From Megamerina dolium (lineage: Eukaryota > Arthropoda > Insecta > Diptera > Megamerinidae): a stretch of DNA of 64,000 nucleotides. Positions 1 through 11,404 of the stretch are shown in pieces. Positions within the stretch are counted from its first letter, which is position 1. Each line of letters opens with the position of its first letter. Under the pieces are notes generated by a model. That model had not been told where the DNA came from and searched no databases. It saw only the letters and a program-made list of their open reading frames with translations. Made by a program: the position numbers and the translations under genes. Where the stretch lies: contig OY978526.1 of the NCBI GenBank assembly GCA_963854835.1, positions 71,024,418 to 71,088,417 on the forward strand. Reading direction: 5' to 3'.

Positions 1-429
1 AATAATATTAAATTTACTACTAAATTAACTATGTGCAGAATGTATAGAATTAGATGAAAAACACACCGACCTCCCATACAAAAATATGTTTTCGAATATA
101 TATATTTATGTAGATATTTGTAGATGGAAAACTATAGTTTATGTGTTAATTTCATTGACTGGGACAAATTTGTCAAAGGTGTAAATGCTGCTACCGGCAT
201 CCTCCAATTTCTCCTTTGGTGGTGCATGCATAGCAACGACTTCAGATAGTTTGATGAATCTGATATCGTTTTGTATAACTTTATATATAAGGGTTAAGGC
301 AGCGATATCTTGCACCTTTATTTCTACATCTCTAATATTTACTAATTTTATGCGGAATACTTTAAAGTCTTTAAATTTGTTTGACTTTCATCATGTCTAC
401 TTCATCAGGGTCTTCTCGATTTCCTTCAT
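1..429. other. AT-rich stretch without a recognisable gene
   Basis: No gene is recognised here. Short open frames exist but lack domain motifs and stay under 90 codons. The minus strand carries on from the acidic tail described next and may be more of the same relic, but it is too decayed to assign. Confidence 0.5.
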
Positions 430-870
430 CGTCCCAGTCTATGTCAGCTAAATCATCATCTGCTAACATGTAATTTAGATTTTCTTTTTCAGAAGATGAA
501 AATACAAGTACCTTCTTTTTAGTAGCTGAAGATTTTTAGATTTTTTCGTTGTTTGGCTTTTCTTCAGGCTCTTCTCTTTTGGCTCACTTTTTAACTTTCT
601 CTTTTCTTCGGCTTATTTTAAGCATTGCAAAACCTCGTCAGTTGTCAATATTTCTCCATATTTTAATTGCTTCAAACGAGGATGTGATTTTTCTTTTAGG
701 AGTTGTGTTAAGTGAATTAGGAGGAACTGCGAATAAATCGACAATTTCAGCATGAATTGATGAATTATCGAAGGGTGTGTAGGTATTGAAATTATTAGGT
801 ATTTAAGTCTTAAGTTTTTCTGTAGTAGCTCCAGTTTCTTAAGGGATAGTGTAAGTTGTATTTTCATAAA
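430..870 (-). pseudogene. Possible pogo/Tigger-type transposase tail relic
   Basis: Read on the minus strand, this gives a phrase ending ITTDEVLQCLK, then a lysine/glutamate-rich segment, a serine/lysine stretch and an acidic run (ADDDLADIDWDDEG). Stops and at least one frame change interrupt it. A basic linker leading into an acidic D/E-rich end, with a TTDEV-like phrase, resembles the C-terminal part of CENP-B/pogo-type (jerky, Tigger) transposases. The DDE core is not visible, so nothing catalytic remains. The acidic tail is what I see; the family is inference from general resemblance, and a fragment of an unrelated host gene is possible. Confidence 0.3.
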
Positions 871-916
871 GTTTGAAGTTATTAAAATGCGTCTTTAAGT
901 TGTTATTACTAGAGTC

Positions 917-1640
917 ACGTCGAATGGGTCTTACGGTGAACGAGGGCAAGACGAAGTATCTAGTGTCTACAAACAAAGAGTCCCGGCGTCTTGGACAATT
1001 ACTGGCGTCACTGTTGACAACTACACTTTCGAGGTGGTGAAGGACTATCTTCGTTTATCTTGGAACCAGCATCAACAACTGTAATGACGTCAGCCTGGAG
1101 ATCATGCGTAGGATCACTCTTGCTAACAGGTGCTACTTTGGGCTAAATATGCAATTGAAAAGTCGGGCACTCTACAAGTCTCTCATTATGCCTGTCCTTA
1201 CATATGACGCTGAGGCTTGGACAATTTCCCCCTCAGATGAGAGAATGCTCGGGGTTTTTGGGAGAAAAGTCCTACGCAAGATCTTTGGATCTATTTGCGT
1301 TGGTGACGAGTATCGAAGTATCGAATAAGGTACAACCATGAGCTGTATGAGCTGTATGCTCATACCGATATAGTAATGTGCATTAAAATTCAATGGCTGC
1401 GAATGGAAGAACACGCTCCGGCTAAAAAGGTGTTATATTCGGAAACCGCTGGTAAACGACGGAAAAAAAGAAGACCTAACCTTCAGTGGAAAGATCAAGT
1501 ACTGAAGAACTTGTCAGCGCTTGGAATTTCTAACTTCTAACGCCAACTAGCGAAGGAAAGAGCTGGCTGGCGTGCTAGATTCGGCCTAAATCGACTTTCG
1601 GTTGTAATCGCCACATAGATAAGATAATAGTTTTTAAGAA
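917..1640 (+). pseudogene. 3' end of a non-LTR retrotransposon (RT C-terminus)
   Basis: Pieces in different frames give LTVNEGKTKYL, then RITLANRCYFGL, then LYKSLIMPVLTYDAEAWTI, then phrases corresponding to RYNHELYELY and the RRPNLQWKDQ end region. This is the C-terminal half of an endonuclease-reverse transcriptase of the kind often auto-annotated in insects as craniofacial development protein 2-like. The same protein is seen on the minus strand at 45841-46844, and the same 3' end at 41885-42090. This copy is 5'-truncated, frameshifted and has internal stops. The shared 3' end (TTCGGCCTAAATCG... then a TAAG-like tail) marks the element terminus near 1620-1640. Confidence 0.8.
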
Positions 1641-3214
1641 AATATATTCTTTCTTGAAGCCTTGAGTTTTTAGCGGGTTAAAGTCTCGCACTGACATAAG
1701 CTTTTGATACGCTTTTACTCCTCGCTAAAAAAAAGAAAACCCCTATTTTGATGAGTCCACAATTATAAAATATGATTTGAATTTAGCCTACATGATGAAT
1801 CCACTTCACCTGCGTTTAACTTTCTCAAATGTGAAATGCAATAAATTTATATGGACATTCGAATGAGTGCACGCACACAGCACTCAACAGGTTAATTTTG
1901 TTCATGTCGCCACTATAAATATGTACACACAAGCACAAGATTTATATGGAAGTATGTAATAATACCTACTCGCACTTGATTTCAACCCTTGGGGGTTTGC
2001 TTGAACTTGCATGCATGAAATTTAGACAGCCTGTCACAAATACTTTAAATATTACCGCTATCTTCGTTTACTACTATTTCTTTTAAATTTTGTATTTTTT
2101 GTGTATTAAAATACCGTTTTAAAATTTCATATTTACTCATACAGTCATACAGTACCAATGCAACAGACAGACAGACAGACAGACAGACTAAGATTGCCAA
2201 CTAAGCAGTGCAAAAATAGCATTTGGATGTGCGTATAATGCGTCGTTTTATTTTTATTATTTCTTTTTTGTAATTGATATGTTTCTGGTATAAGCGATCA
2301 TAGGAAATAGATGGAAAAAAAAACAAAAAAAAATTGAATTACTTTTCTCACTTACCAAATTGCGTGCAACTACAATAAACAAATGCCAATGTCTGGCTAT
2401 TTATGCGAATATTCGTATGTGTGTGTGTGTGTGTGCAAATCTTGGTGCGTGCGTATTTCCAGACACAACAAAAACAAATACAAATAGTAGGAACATCAAT
2501 AACAACAAAAATATCATAAACAAGCAACTTTTATACAGATACGCATAGTAGCAGCAATAGCAGCCATCCCATATACAAGTAGCTGTAGCTACTCGTACAA
2601 CAACTTAACAACACAGTCAAACACAAGAAGCAATAACACACTCAATTGCCTCATAAATTTATTGCCAACATACATAAAACATATAACATTAGAATGAATA
2701 AAAGAATAAAACAACAACAACAACAACAAATATTAATAACGACAGCCATATCAGCGAATAAATACATACAGGGCAACTAAATAGAACCAGTGCGACAGCG
2801 TGAAATCATGAAAACAAATGTGGCAATTTCATTCAGCCAACACCAACACATAACAATAACAATAAAACCAGCAACAACACGAACAACAACAACAACAACA
2901 ACAATACAATCAAAATACACCTAACATAGTATTAAGATTTCAGCAATCGCATTAGAAATTTATTTGAACGCAAGGAAGCTTCACAAACGATTATTTCCCT
3001 ACTATAAACTATGGCTATGCAAAAGAGTAGTACATCGCCTACGGCTTATTTACTGCTATTGACATTCATCAGTATTACAATCGACAATAGAGTGTAACAC
3101 TATTGAGAATAGACACTTCAGAGTGGACCCTTCAGTGCAATTGTCTGCGTATGAAAATCGTGCTTCAGTAAGCAACCCTTTTTGCTGACAACTAACAAGA
3201 GGAGGTACGATGAA
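1641..3214. other. Simple-sequence-rich intergenic DNA
   Basis: No gene is recognised. The stretch holds a CAGA tetranucleotide run (about 2163-2188), a GT run (about 2418-2435) and two AAC/CAA trinucleotide runs (about 2711-2730 and 2885-2906) in CA-rich DNA. A 62-codon frame at 2360-2548 is low-complexity and is not taken as a gene. Confidence 0.6.
2163..2188. repeat. CAGA tetranucleotide microsatellite
   Basis: Uninterrupted copies of CAGA (six to seven units). A second, longer run of the same unit is at about 5794-5826. Confidence 0.9.
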
Positions 3215-3463
3215 ATTAATCTAAAGGCGGCTGCTAAGTTGTTAGGTGAAAGTGGTCACTTCGAAGAACAGACATAGGCCAGTAAAGGCCCAGTGTGACA
3301 CTAATCTGTCTTGATCCCAATTTTTCTGCAGTTCAAACAATTAATCTAAAGGCGGTTGCTAGGTTTGTAGGTCAAAGTGGTCACTTCGAAGAGCAAACAT
3401 AGACCAGTAAAGGCCTAATGTGACACTAATCTCTCTTGACCCCAATTTTCCTGCAGTTCAAAT
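3215..3463. repeat. Two-copy tandem duplication, 125-bp unit
   Basis: Unit 1 begins at 3215 with ATTAATCTAAAGGCGG and unit 2 at 3340 with the same words; both end in CTGCAGTTCAAA. The copies differ by scattered substitutions and a few small indels, so the duplication is not recent. Forward translation gives a phrase like LKAVARFVGQSGHFEEQT followed by a stop. This faintly resembles the end of a Jockey-type non-LTR ORF2, so the unit may be a duplicated LINE 3' end. The duplication is seen; its origin is a guess. Confidence 0.8.
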
Positions 3464-4269
3464 CAAACGACGACAGGTCTGTCGAATTTTTTTAGCTGCA
3501 AAGGCCAAGATGTCGGCTGCGACAAAAAACTGGACAAGTCAATATTAAATGATGGCTCGTTACTTAATCGTTTCCCATCTCTGCAATTTCCAAAGAAGTC
3601 GCGTGTTACGAAGCTCTTGTCCCTTGTAGTCCCTTACACTTAGCAGAATGTTGGTCCCATGTTCGTCCAATATATTGTTGTAATACAGCTGATCAGATTC
3701 CGTTTCTTTTTTCAATCATGTTATCGCCCGGTTACTCAAGCTAACAAATTTAAAAGAAAGTTATGGAATAATAGCATACCTGACCAATTTATCCGCTCTA
3801 GAATCATCTTGAATACCACTGCGACTAGGCACTCACTTTAGACGTTAAATTTATTACTTTTGTGTCGGATGTGAGATCCCAAAGGCTTTATGGTCGCCTA
3901 TGTGCTATGTACTTTGGGATTTGTAGGCCAACTAGAAGGAGAGCTCTATTCTCGATTAACGAAAACAGTACTATATAAATATTTCAGCCTACACTTTTCA
4001 GATCTGATGATAGGATGGCCTGTATTTTTGAGAAACAATTTTATTTACATCGTCAGTGGAACTGTTTGTGTTGTTTGCGAGTTCCCAAAAAACTGTATAT
4101 GTTATATTGAGCCAATGGTAGCTTGTACTTCTGACTAGAAGGTAACCTCATCGCAAGCCAGTGGTGGATACCTGCGTTTCAATGGAAGAATTATGCGCTC
4201 GAAAAGATATCAACACTTGGGTTTCCCAACTGGCTTAAGCGAATGAAACGATAATCTTTGGCGGATCAC
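3464..4269. other. Intergenic stretch without a recognised gene
   Basis: Short frames at 3659-3841 and 3890-4138 show no family motifs. Nothing else is identifiable. Confidence 0.5.
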
Positions 4270-4279
4270 CATCAGTATA

Positions 4280-4619
4280 TTGAAGAAATAAATAAATATG
4301 TGGCCCTTACAGACTCGATGGGCCCTTTAACCGCGCTTCTGTGGTGCGTGTTAAATTTTGGACAGTATTAGAATTATTATTGGACAGAATGGACAATATT
4401 AGCCATCGGGTTCCAAATGGCAGAATGCTTGTGACATCACTTTTTCTGAGCATTGTCACAAAGCTCTTTAAGAAGCTTTTTATGGCAAATTTTTACTGCC
4501 GGAAGAATTGCCAAATGCTTGCCGACATGTGGGTGCCGTTCGAAAGAAAAATCTTTTCAATACTAAAGTTGTGTTTCAGCTGGGAATTGAACCCAAAATC
4601 TACAAATCAAAAGACCAAT
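4280..4619 (-). mobile_element. tRNA-derived SINE, 5'-truncated copy (same family as 12771-13115)
   Basis: Read on the minus strand, this 340-bp segment aligns along its whole length with the SINE at 12771-13115. It shares the word around TTTGTAGAT then GGGTTCAATTCC (box B), the phrase TTTTTCTTTCGAACGG, a GGCAA/TTGGCAATTC block, a GTCACAAG block, TGTCCAAAATTTAACACGCAC, and an end at GCCACAT followed by TTTA repeats. It lacks the tRNA-like first 20 or so bases (box A), so it is 5'-truncated. A roughly 10-bp direct repeat, CATCAGTATA, sits on both sides (4270-4279 and 4620-4629) and looks like a target-site duplication. Retroposition by a LINE partner is expected for such elements; the partner is unknown. 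Confidence 0.75.
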
Positions 4620-4629
4620 CATCAGTATA

Positions 4630-5794
4630 ATATGGTAAGTTAAAACTGAAAATATATCTACGATTTCTGATCAAATGGACTATATTTCATAGTTCATTGT
4701 GTTTTTTAAACATTGTTAAGTCGGTTTTGCTGTAAGAACGGTTGTGGAGTCTTATCGATAAATCTGTTATGTTGAAAGTCTTCTTCGAAATGTCGGCTTG
4801 GAATACATTCTCTGAAATTTTGCATATATACAGCAAAAAAAAGAACCTCTTTAATAGACTACCCACCATATTACCTCAGTAGCCAATGATTGCCTAGAAC
4901 TGAATGATGAGGAATGAGTTAAAAAAGAATCTGGGACGGTCGATCTCGAAGAATTTAAAAGTTGAGAGAACGTCGAACCTTGAAAGAAATTAGTAGTTCG
5001 TGAAATTTTCATGTGACTTGCTAAATAAAGGCTGAAAGAGAAGATTGGTCCAAACACTTTGGAGTCGCCCAATTAAGGTTCAATGACGGGGTGTAAGTCT
5101 TTGGGATGGTAGTTATTTTCTTCGTTGTGTCGCTGCTTCGTTGTTAGTCTAAATCTGCTAGAATATCTATACACTATAGGGTGGATGTCCAAATTACTTC
5201 ACCAAGAAGATATGAACGCAATAACTTAGTGCCCAACTGTATTATTGCTACAGAAATTAGGTATTTAAAACAGCTGCATTACAAATATCGTGACCCAGAC
5301 TTTCAAGATCACTTCGTACGCTATTCAAGTCGATTTGATGTTAATTACACTTTCCTAAAGAATTTCCTAACTTAAATTTCATTATTATTTTCTAAATTAA
5401 TAATACGAGCACATGTTTACTTTCTTTATACGCTGCGGTAATTCTTTGAAGATGTAAGCATAAGCAGATATTTTTTTGTTTTCTCGGTCTTGTACAAGGA
5501 AGTTGTTCATGAGTGTCAAAATGAAAGTTAAAATAAATTTACATGAAAATTGTATTAATACGAATATCATTAAGAAGTTTTTTTTTCTTTTTTTCTGACG
5601 AAAGCAAAGAAAACTACACAAAATATGCAAATTAGTCAAGATCCTGACAGCAGCGTGAACAACATTCAAGCATTACAAGCAAGATAAGAGAATATGAAAC
5701 CTTCATGTATGGACATAAGTATGAAATATTTTTGTGATCGCCATTACGATGGACTAATGTACAAATATAAATAGATATAAATACACATGTATCC

Positions 5795-5827
<33 letters not shown>

Positions 5828-6298
5828 CAAAACTGATTAACAACATCAAAATATCATTGAGCAAGAGAGTGCAAAAGAGAGTTTGTGGTAGTTTAAATTT
5901 GCATTGGACTGAGATGGTTGGCTAGCTGACTGGCTGGCTTGCTGTCTGGCTTATTGGTGCTGGTTGTTGTTTGTTGATTTGTATTATTATTCTTATTATT
6001 ATTTTGCATTTGCCGCTGAATTCAATTTACCACATTTCAATCAAATCACATGTCGGAAATGTCAACTGTATATTAGTTGCGCGCCTCTGCAACAAATACG
6101 ATACTGATTCTTTAATTCAAATATTATGGCTGCTACTTCTGCTGTATTGCTCTTACTGTTCATCGTGTTTCTTGATTTGTAAACCCTGAGTTGTATGTTC
6201 TTTTGTATGGTACATGGTACGCATGTGCGACGGCACGTTCGTGTCAATTGAATATAGTACTACAATGATGGTGGCATTATTGATTTACATACATAATA
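4630..6298. other. Intergenic stretch with a CAGA microsatellite
   Basis: Contains a CAGA run at about 5794-5826 and a TATT-rich patch near 5980-6005. Frames at 4851-5072, 5181-5375 and 5397-5669 are short, lack domain motifs and are not called. Confidence 0.5.
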
Positions 6299-8640
6299 CA
6301 CTGGTTGAAAAGTTCGTATACCGCAAGTGACAAAAACTTACCATAACCCAAAGACAGAGAAGATTTCAGAAGAAGTGGGCATGGTTTCCATCCATTTCGG
6401 CCCACCTCAGAACTTATCAATTCATTAGCATATATAATCGAATGAACCAAATTGCAGATTTATGACGTTTTACTATTTTCATGCAAAAATTGTGAAAAAT
6501 ACATACGTCAGCTGAAGTTTGTAGTGAAGGTAGGAGTGGATCCTATCGGATTCAACTCATTTTTGAACACGTCTATTAGTTAATAAAAATAATTATGTAT
6601 ATATGTAGTGAATTTCAATAGCTTTCTATGTACTTTCACGAGAAAAGTGTGAAAACACGTAAGAAACAATATACTTTTGTATGGGAGGTAGGCGTGGTTT
6701 TCATCTGATTACACCCATTTTCTAATATATACATTTTATGGGTACACTACCTACATATGCCATATTTTAATACGATAGCTTTATATTTTCATGAGTAAAG
6801 TGTGAAAACACGCATTAACTAGCATACTTTTATATGGGAGGTAGGCGTGGTTTGCATCTGATAACACCCATTACCCAACATCTACATCCTATAATTAAAC
6901 TAATTTTATACACCAAATTTTATGTCGATATCTTTATATTTTCGAGCGAAATCGCACGTTCAACAACATGATTTCGGATTTCGCGCATTGATAAACACCG
7001 TTACTTTAAAATTAAGTTTATAGTGTTTGCAAATAAACAGTCTAGAAAATTAAACATTTCTGATGTTTACAACTTCTTATTAAAAAATAACTTTTAAAAT
7101 TAAAAAAAATTTTTTTTAATCGCAAAAACTACAAAATTTTGATTTTGACCAGCTATAACTACGCGAGTTTTACTCCAATCACTACTACAAAGCGTATTTA
7201 AATTGTCTTTCTAACAAAGTAATACTTATCGCACTTAACAGTTCAGCAATAAACTTTTTTGAATGAAGGGATATCCTAAAAAACACAAAATTACCGTTAT
7301 CTCTAAAAATTGCACATGCAAAAATTTCCTAAATATTTTTTGAGCCCAAGAGATCCATACTAACTCTCCCTTGTACCTGACTTTCTTGATATTTTTCGGA
7401 CGTAAAGTAGTAGTGGGATAAATATACTTTCCAACTTTGTTTAGTGCAATAAAATTTTGAACGTAAAATTTTTGGAGTTTCTCCCGAATTCAAATTTTAG
7501 ATAAACGTGATTTTCAGAGTATTTTTTTTTCTCTTAAAGGTAAATGCACCATTATGAAAATTGTCAAGAGACCAACTCGATCGGTGTTTGAGTGGAACAA
7601 GTCGTTGGAAGATGCATCGAAGCTTCCATACCAGCGCATCACCATTTTTGGCCCAAGACAGTCGCACCACTTAATGTATTTTTTTTTAATTTGCATAAAT
7701 TCTGATGTTTCGAATCTATTTTGAAGGCCTCGCTTAGCTTCGACCACAATCTTTTTAGCAGAAAGTTGTCGAATGGTATCAACTGTTCATCAACCATAAT
7801 CCTTCTTTCAAAAACGGTCCCATTTCTTATCTCTTCAGTTCAGATCGAGAATTTCAGATTGAAACTCTATTCAATACATTTTGTTCAGTTCCATTTTCCA
7901 TTCCATTTTGTTTGCGAACTTCTTCAAATGGTTCCTATAATGGCTTGATAAGTAACACCAGGACCCCTACTATAATATATGGGCTGATCTTTGTCAATTT
8001 TTAATAGGATTGACTCAATTTTTTCATTACAAAGACGTCCAGAGGGAGTTACAATATTGATTTCATTAATTCGTAGTCACACGCCAAGAAAAGGAATTAT
8101 GCAGCAGACGAGATAAGTGTTTTTATACGTATTTGATGTTGTTGAATTTGAGTCCGGGATTGATTAAAATCGATCAGGCCGCATTATGTCCCTAAGCTCT
8201 CGAAACTTAAAGCATGCATTAAAATACGCAGAATCAATCGTAGTGTGATAAAAAGTATAACCGACACCCATTTATATTTTTGGCCTCAATATTTTTCAAT
8301 TACTCTCTCTATTTACTCATTAGAGAGGTTTCTCTACAAAATAATCGTAAGGGCACCTGGAAATTGAAAAATAATTGATTTCGCAGGAGTCGTCCTTAGA
8401 GCGATGATATAATATTGTGTTATTGTATTATATCCCTAATTAAAATTTTTTATAAAATTGAAAGATCATAAATTTTGTAGGGCAGCCCTAGGCAGCTCTA
8501 AGGAGTCGATTTAGAGGGAAAGTATATTTGTGAGGAAAAATTATACATACATTTATACTACTTGACAAAATTAGTTGATTAAAAAATATCGCATGAAAGG
8601 AGAATAAAAGTGTTGTCATACGAACTTTTCATCCAACCTC
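6299..8640. mobile_element. Unclassified 2.3-kb element with inverted ends
   Basis: The left end carries GGTTGAAAAGTTCGTAT (6303-6319). The right end carries its inverse with a 3-bp difference, ATACGAACTTTTCATCCAACC (8618-8638). TA dinucleotides flank both sides, as for Tc1/mariner insertions. Inside the left part, about 6640-6960, two copies of a roughly 165-bp unit are visible, each with GTGTGAAAACACG, TATGGGAGGTAGGCGTGG and an ACACCCATT block; a diverged third copy starts near 6340. No transposase could be identified. The minus frame 7514-7747 and plus frame 7721-7948 have no family motif I recognise. It could be a non-autonomous DNA transposon or two unrelated repeats that happen to be bracketed. 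Confidence 0.5.
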
Positions 8641-9839
8641 TATACGTATTATTATTATTGCGAAAAAAAATAATTCTTAATTGGATTAACAGTTCTATAT
8701 AATATCGAAGTAACTGCAGCAGCAGCATTTGCATAGAAAGAAATGTTGCTACACATGTAACTAACTACAAACCCCTCTATATATTGGAACACGCGAATAA
8801 GAAGAAGCATCCCGAGAAGATGGTCAAATGATGGAATACAATAAATTGCATTATATGCTCTCGCATGATAGTTTAATAGAAACCAGTATAAGAATGCAAT
8901 ATGTTTGTAAGCAGTCACATCTATAGAAATTCTTGTTATTTAATAAAACTGTTTGACATGTCCCCCAAAGATGTCAACGTCATTCAATCATTGAATGACA
9001 TTTATGTAAGGGCGTCATAGTCGTCATCATTACTTCCGTTTACATAAATATATCATAACATACAATTTTATTGCATCATAACTTTTTGAATGATGTGCGA
9101 GTAAGTACTCGATTAAATTCGATTAGGGTGTTTCATAGTTTAATGGTGGGAAAACCCAATTAATTATTTTTTTTATCTTGAAGCTTTTCTTTAAAAAGCA
9201 ATATTGCGTTGACATTGACATTGGCATTGGAAGAAGACTGGAAGCTGCTGTTCTCCATATTTCACGAATATTAGATAATCATTTGCAATTTGCAAAGAAA
9301 AAAATCTGCTGGATGGCTAACCTGTTTATTAACGTTGCTCGGAAAAAGGATCGCTTTAATTATAACAAATATTGCTTTTGAAAATTTAAAAACGTCTGGC
9401 ACATTCAATGAAAATGTAAGTATGACTCGGAAACCAAGTTTCAGCCCAGGGTGAGGAATCCAAAGCAATGAAACCCGTTAAAGTAATGCAGCAAAAGAAC
9501 GAAAAGAGGAAAGAGATATTTCCAAATATTTGCCCTCAAATATAGAGCACATTCAGTAAAATCGTAGCAACCCTGAAACTAAGTAGCAGTTCATAGTGTG
9601 GTTGCCGGAAGGCGTAAACCAGTCCGTCAAAAGAAGTCGAGATCCGTTGCCCGAAAAGAAGCTGGGTTTCATTTTTCTAAAAATTTTCTTTGAAATGTTC
9701 AAAGCGGAACGTAAAATATAATTGAAATTAAACGATATCCAATGTATGGAACATTTGAAAGCAATGCAACCAAAGTATCCAACAAAAATGACCGAAAATT
9801 AACATTTTCATGGGAAAGGGTCATAAAGTCTATGGATTG
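8641..9839. other. Intergenic stretch without a recognised gene
   Basis: AT-rich DNA. Frames at 8655-8918, 9178-9381 and 9271-9468 show no motif and are not taken as genes. Confidence 0.5.
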
Positions 9840-10400
9840 TAACCAAAGTAAGTATTAAAATTAAGAAGCTTCGCAAAGCTTTTTAGAATTTTTAGAAATA
9901 TTTTAATGCAAATTCGGTAAAAAATATTAAAAACTTTCAAATTCGTTATGGGAAGTCGGCGGTAATAGTAAGGATATTATAAATATTGTACTAAAGAAGC
10001 TGCAATTTTTTGAAATTTGTTAAAATCTGAAAAATTCGATTTTAAGGAAGTTAAAAATTTTTTTTTTATGGAAATTTTATAAAAAAATTTTTTTTTAATT
10101 ATAAAATTCTTGATGGAAAGAGTATCCATTTTAATAAGGAGATTATAAATGTAGTAGACATCGAAATTGAGAAGCTGCAAAATTGCAATTTTCGACAATT
10201 TTGAAAAATTATTAATGTAAATTTATTTAAAGAAGCAGTCCATCATAAAAGTTTGTATAGAAATTCACCAGTAATAATGAAGACATTATAAATGCAGTAA
10301 GTTTTGAGCTTGAGAAGTTGAAAAATCCCTTATGGAAGCTATTTATTGGATATCTTTTAATGGAAATTAAGGAGGAAATGTTAAAAATTATATTTAATTT
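9840..10400. repeat. Degenerate tandem repeat, about 150-bp period
   Basis: A composite phrase made of GGTAATAGTAAGGATATTATAAAT-like words followed by GTAGTA...GAAATTGAGAAGCTGCAAAA recurs near 9844, 9965, 10130 and 10272 with strong drift. Spacing is roughly 120-165 bp. The region is very AT-rich, so part of the similarity could come from base composition, but the ATTATAAATG(C/T)AGTA word and the GAGAAG(C/T)TG word recur in the same order. Confidence 0.45.
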
Positions 10401-11404
10401 CGAAATATATAATTTCCTTAGAAACTAAACCGAGAAGTGAGATCCATTGTTGGGGAAGCTCTCTTACATTTTATATTTCCAAGTCGAAGAAAAGTTGTCC
10501 TATTAGAATGCGAGTCATGATTTTTTTTTTATTGAATCAAAAATAAATTTTTTTGTTTTGTTTTGTTGTACCACACTAATGCATATGTCACCCAATTATA
10601 TGTTTATGCCTTAAGTAGTATTTATATACATTAATTGAGTTCAATTTCACTGTAAGTATCGTAAGTATGCCCATAAATATTTTTGTGTATGTAGTCCACA
10701 CTTATTTCACAAAAAAAAAAAATGAAAATTCAAAATATTTACAAAAACAAACAATCCAAGTGCATACTTATCTACATACAAAAATATCTAGATACATGTA
10801 ATTAAATTGAGATGAAACCCAAATAAAAAATATACTAAACACATCAAAAAAAAAAAAAAAAATATGTAATTGGCCAATGACAGCGTAACCTCCCATTCCA
10901 AAGAGCATTCTTAGAAATAATTTACACAATTCACATGGTGTTTATTACATTGTATGTGCAATATTATACGCATTCATATTGAGGGCATGTCACATATGGC
11001 AAGTACAGACGCGTACATATGTCTTAGCAAATTAAGTTGTCTATTTTATTCGAATTTTATGTAGATATGTACATAAACAGAGGCGTAAAAATTAGAAAAA
11101 ATGAAAAAAGTAAAAAAAAATTCACTCAATTAAATTTGACATTTCGATTTGCATCGTTAATTTGCTGCTCCTTGTGGTGTTGTAATGATTTTTACACAGA
11201 TATATGCATTTACGAAATAAATAGAATAATAAAAATCATAAATATCATCATCATGATCGAAATTATAAATTTAAGTAGTAGCAAAATAGCAATAAAGATC
11301 TTGCATTATTGATTTTAATTCCGCAGTAAATTGGTTTTAATCTAAATTGGTTCTAAATATTGCTTAGAAAAAGATTAATTAAAAAGAAAAATTAAATATA
11401 TCTA
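10401..11404. other. AT-rich stretch without a recognised gene
   Basis: Contains poly-A and poly-T runs. The 91-codon frame at 11037-11312 is low-complexity (I, K, N rich) and is not called. Confidence 0.5.

Noticed and set aside
2360..2548. 62-codon frame with repeated cysteines
   Set aside because: The cysteines come from a GTGT microsatellite; the rest is asparagine-rich from CAA/AAC repeats.
7514..7948. Possible transposase frames on both strands
   Set aside because: No DDE, HTH or zinc motif could be identified, so they are mentioned only within the 6299-8640 element.
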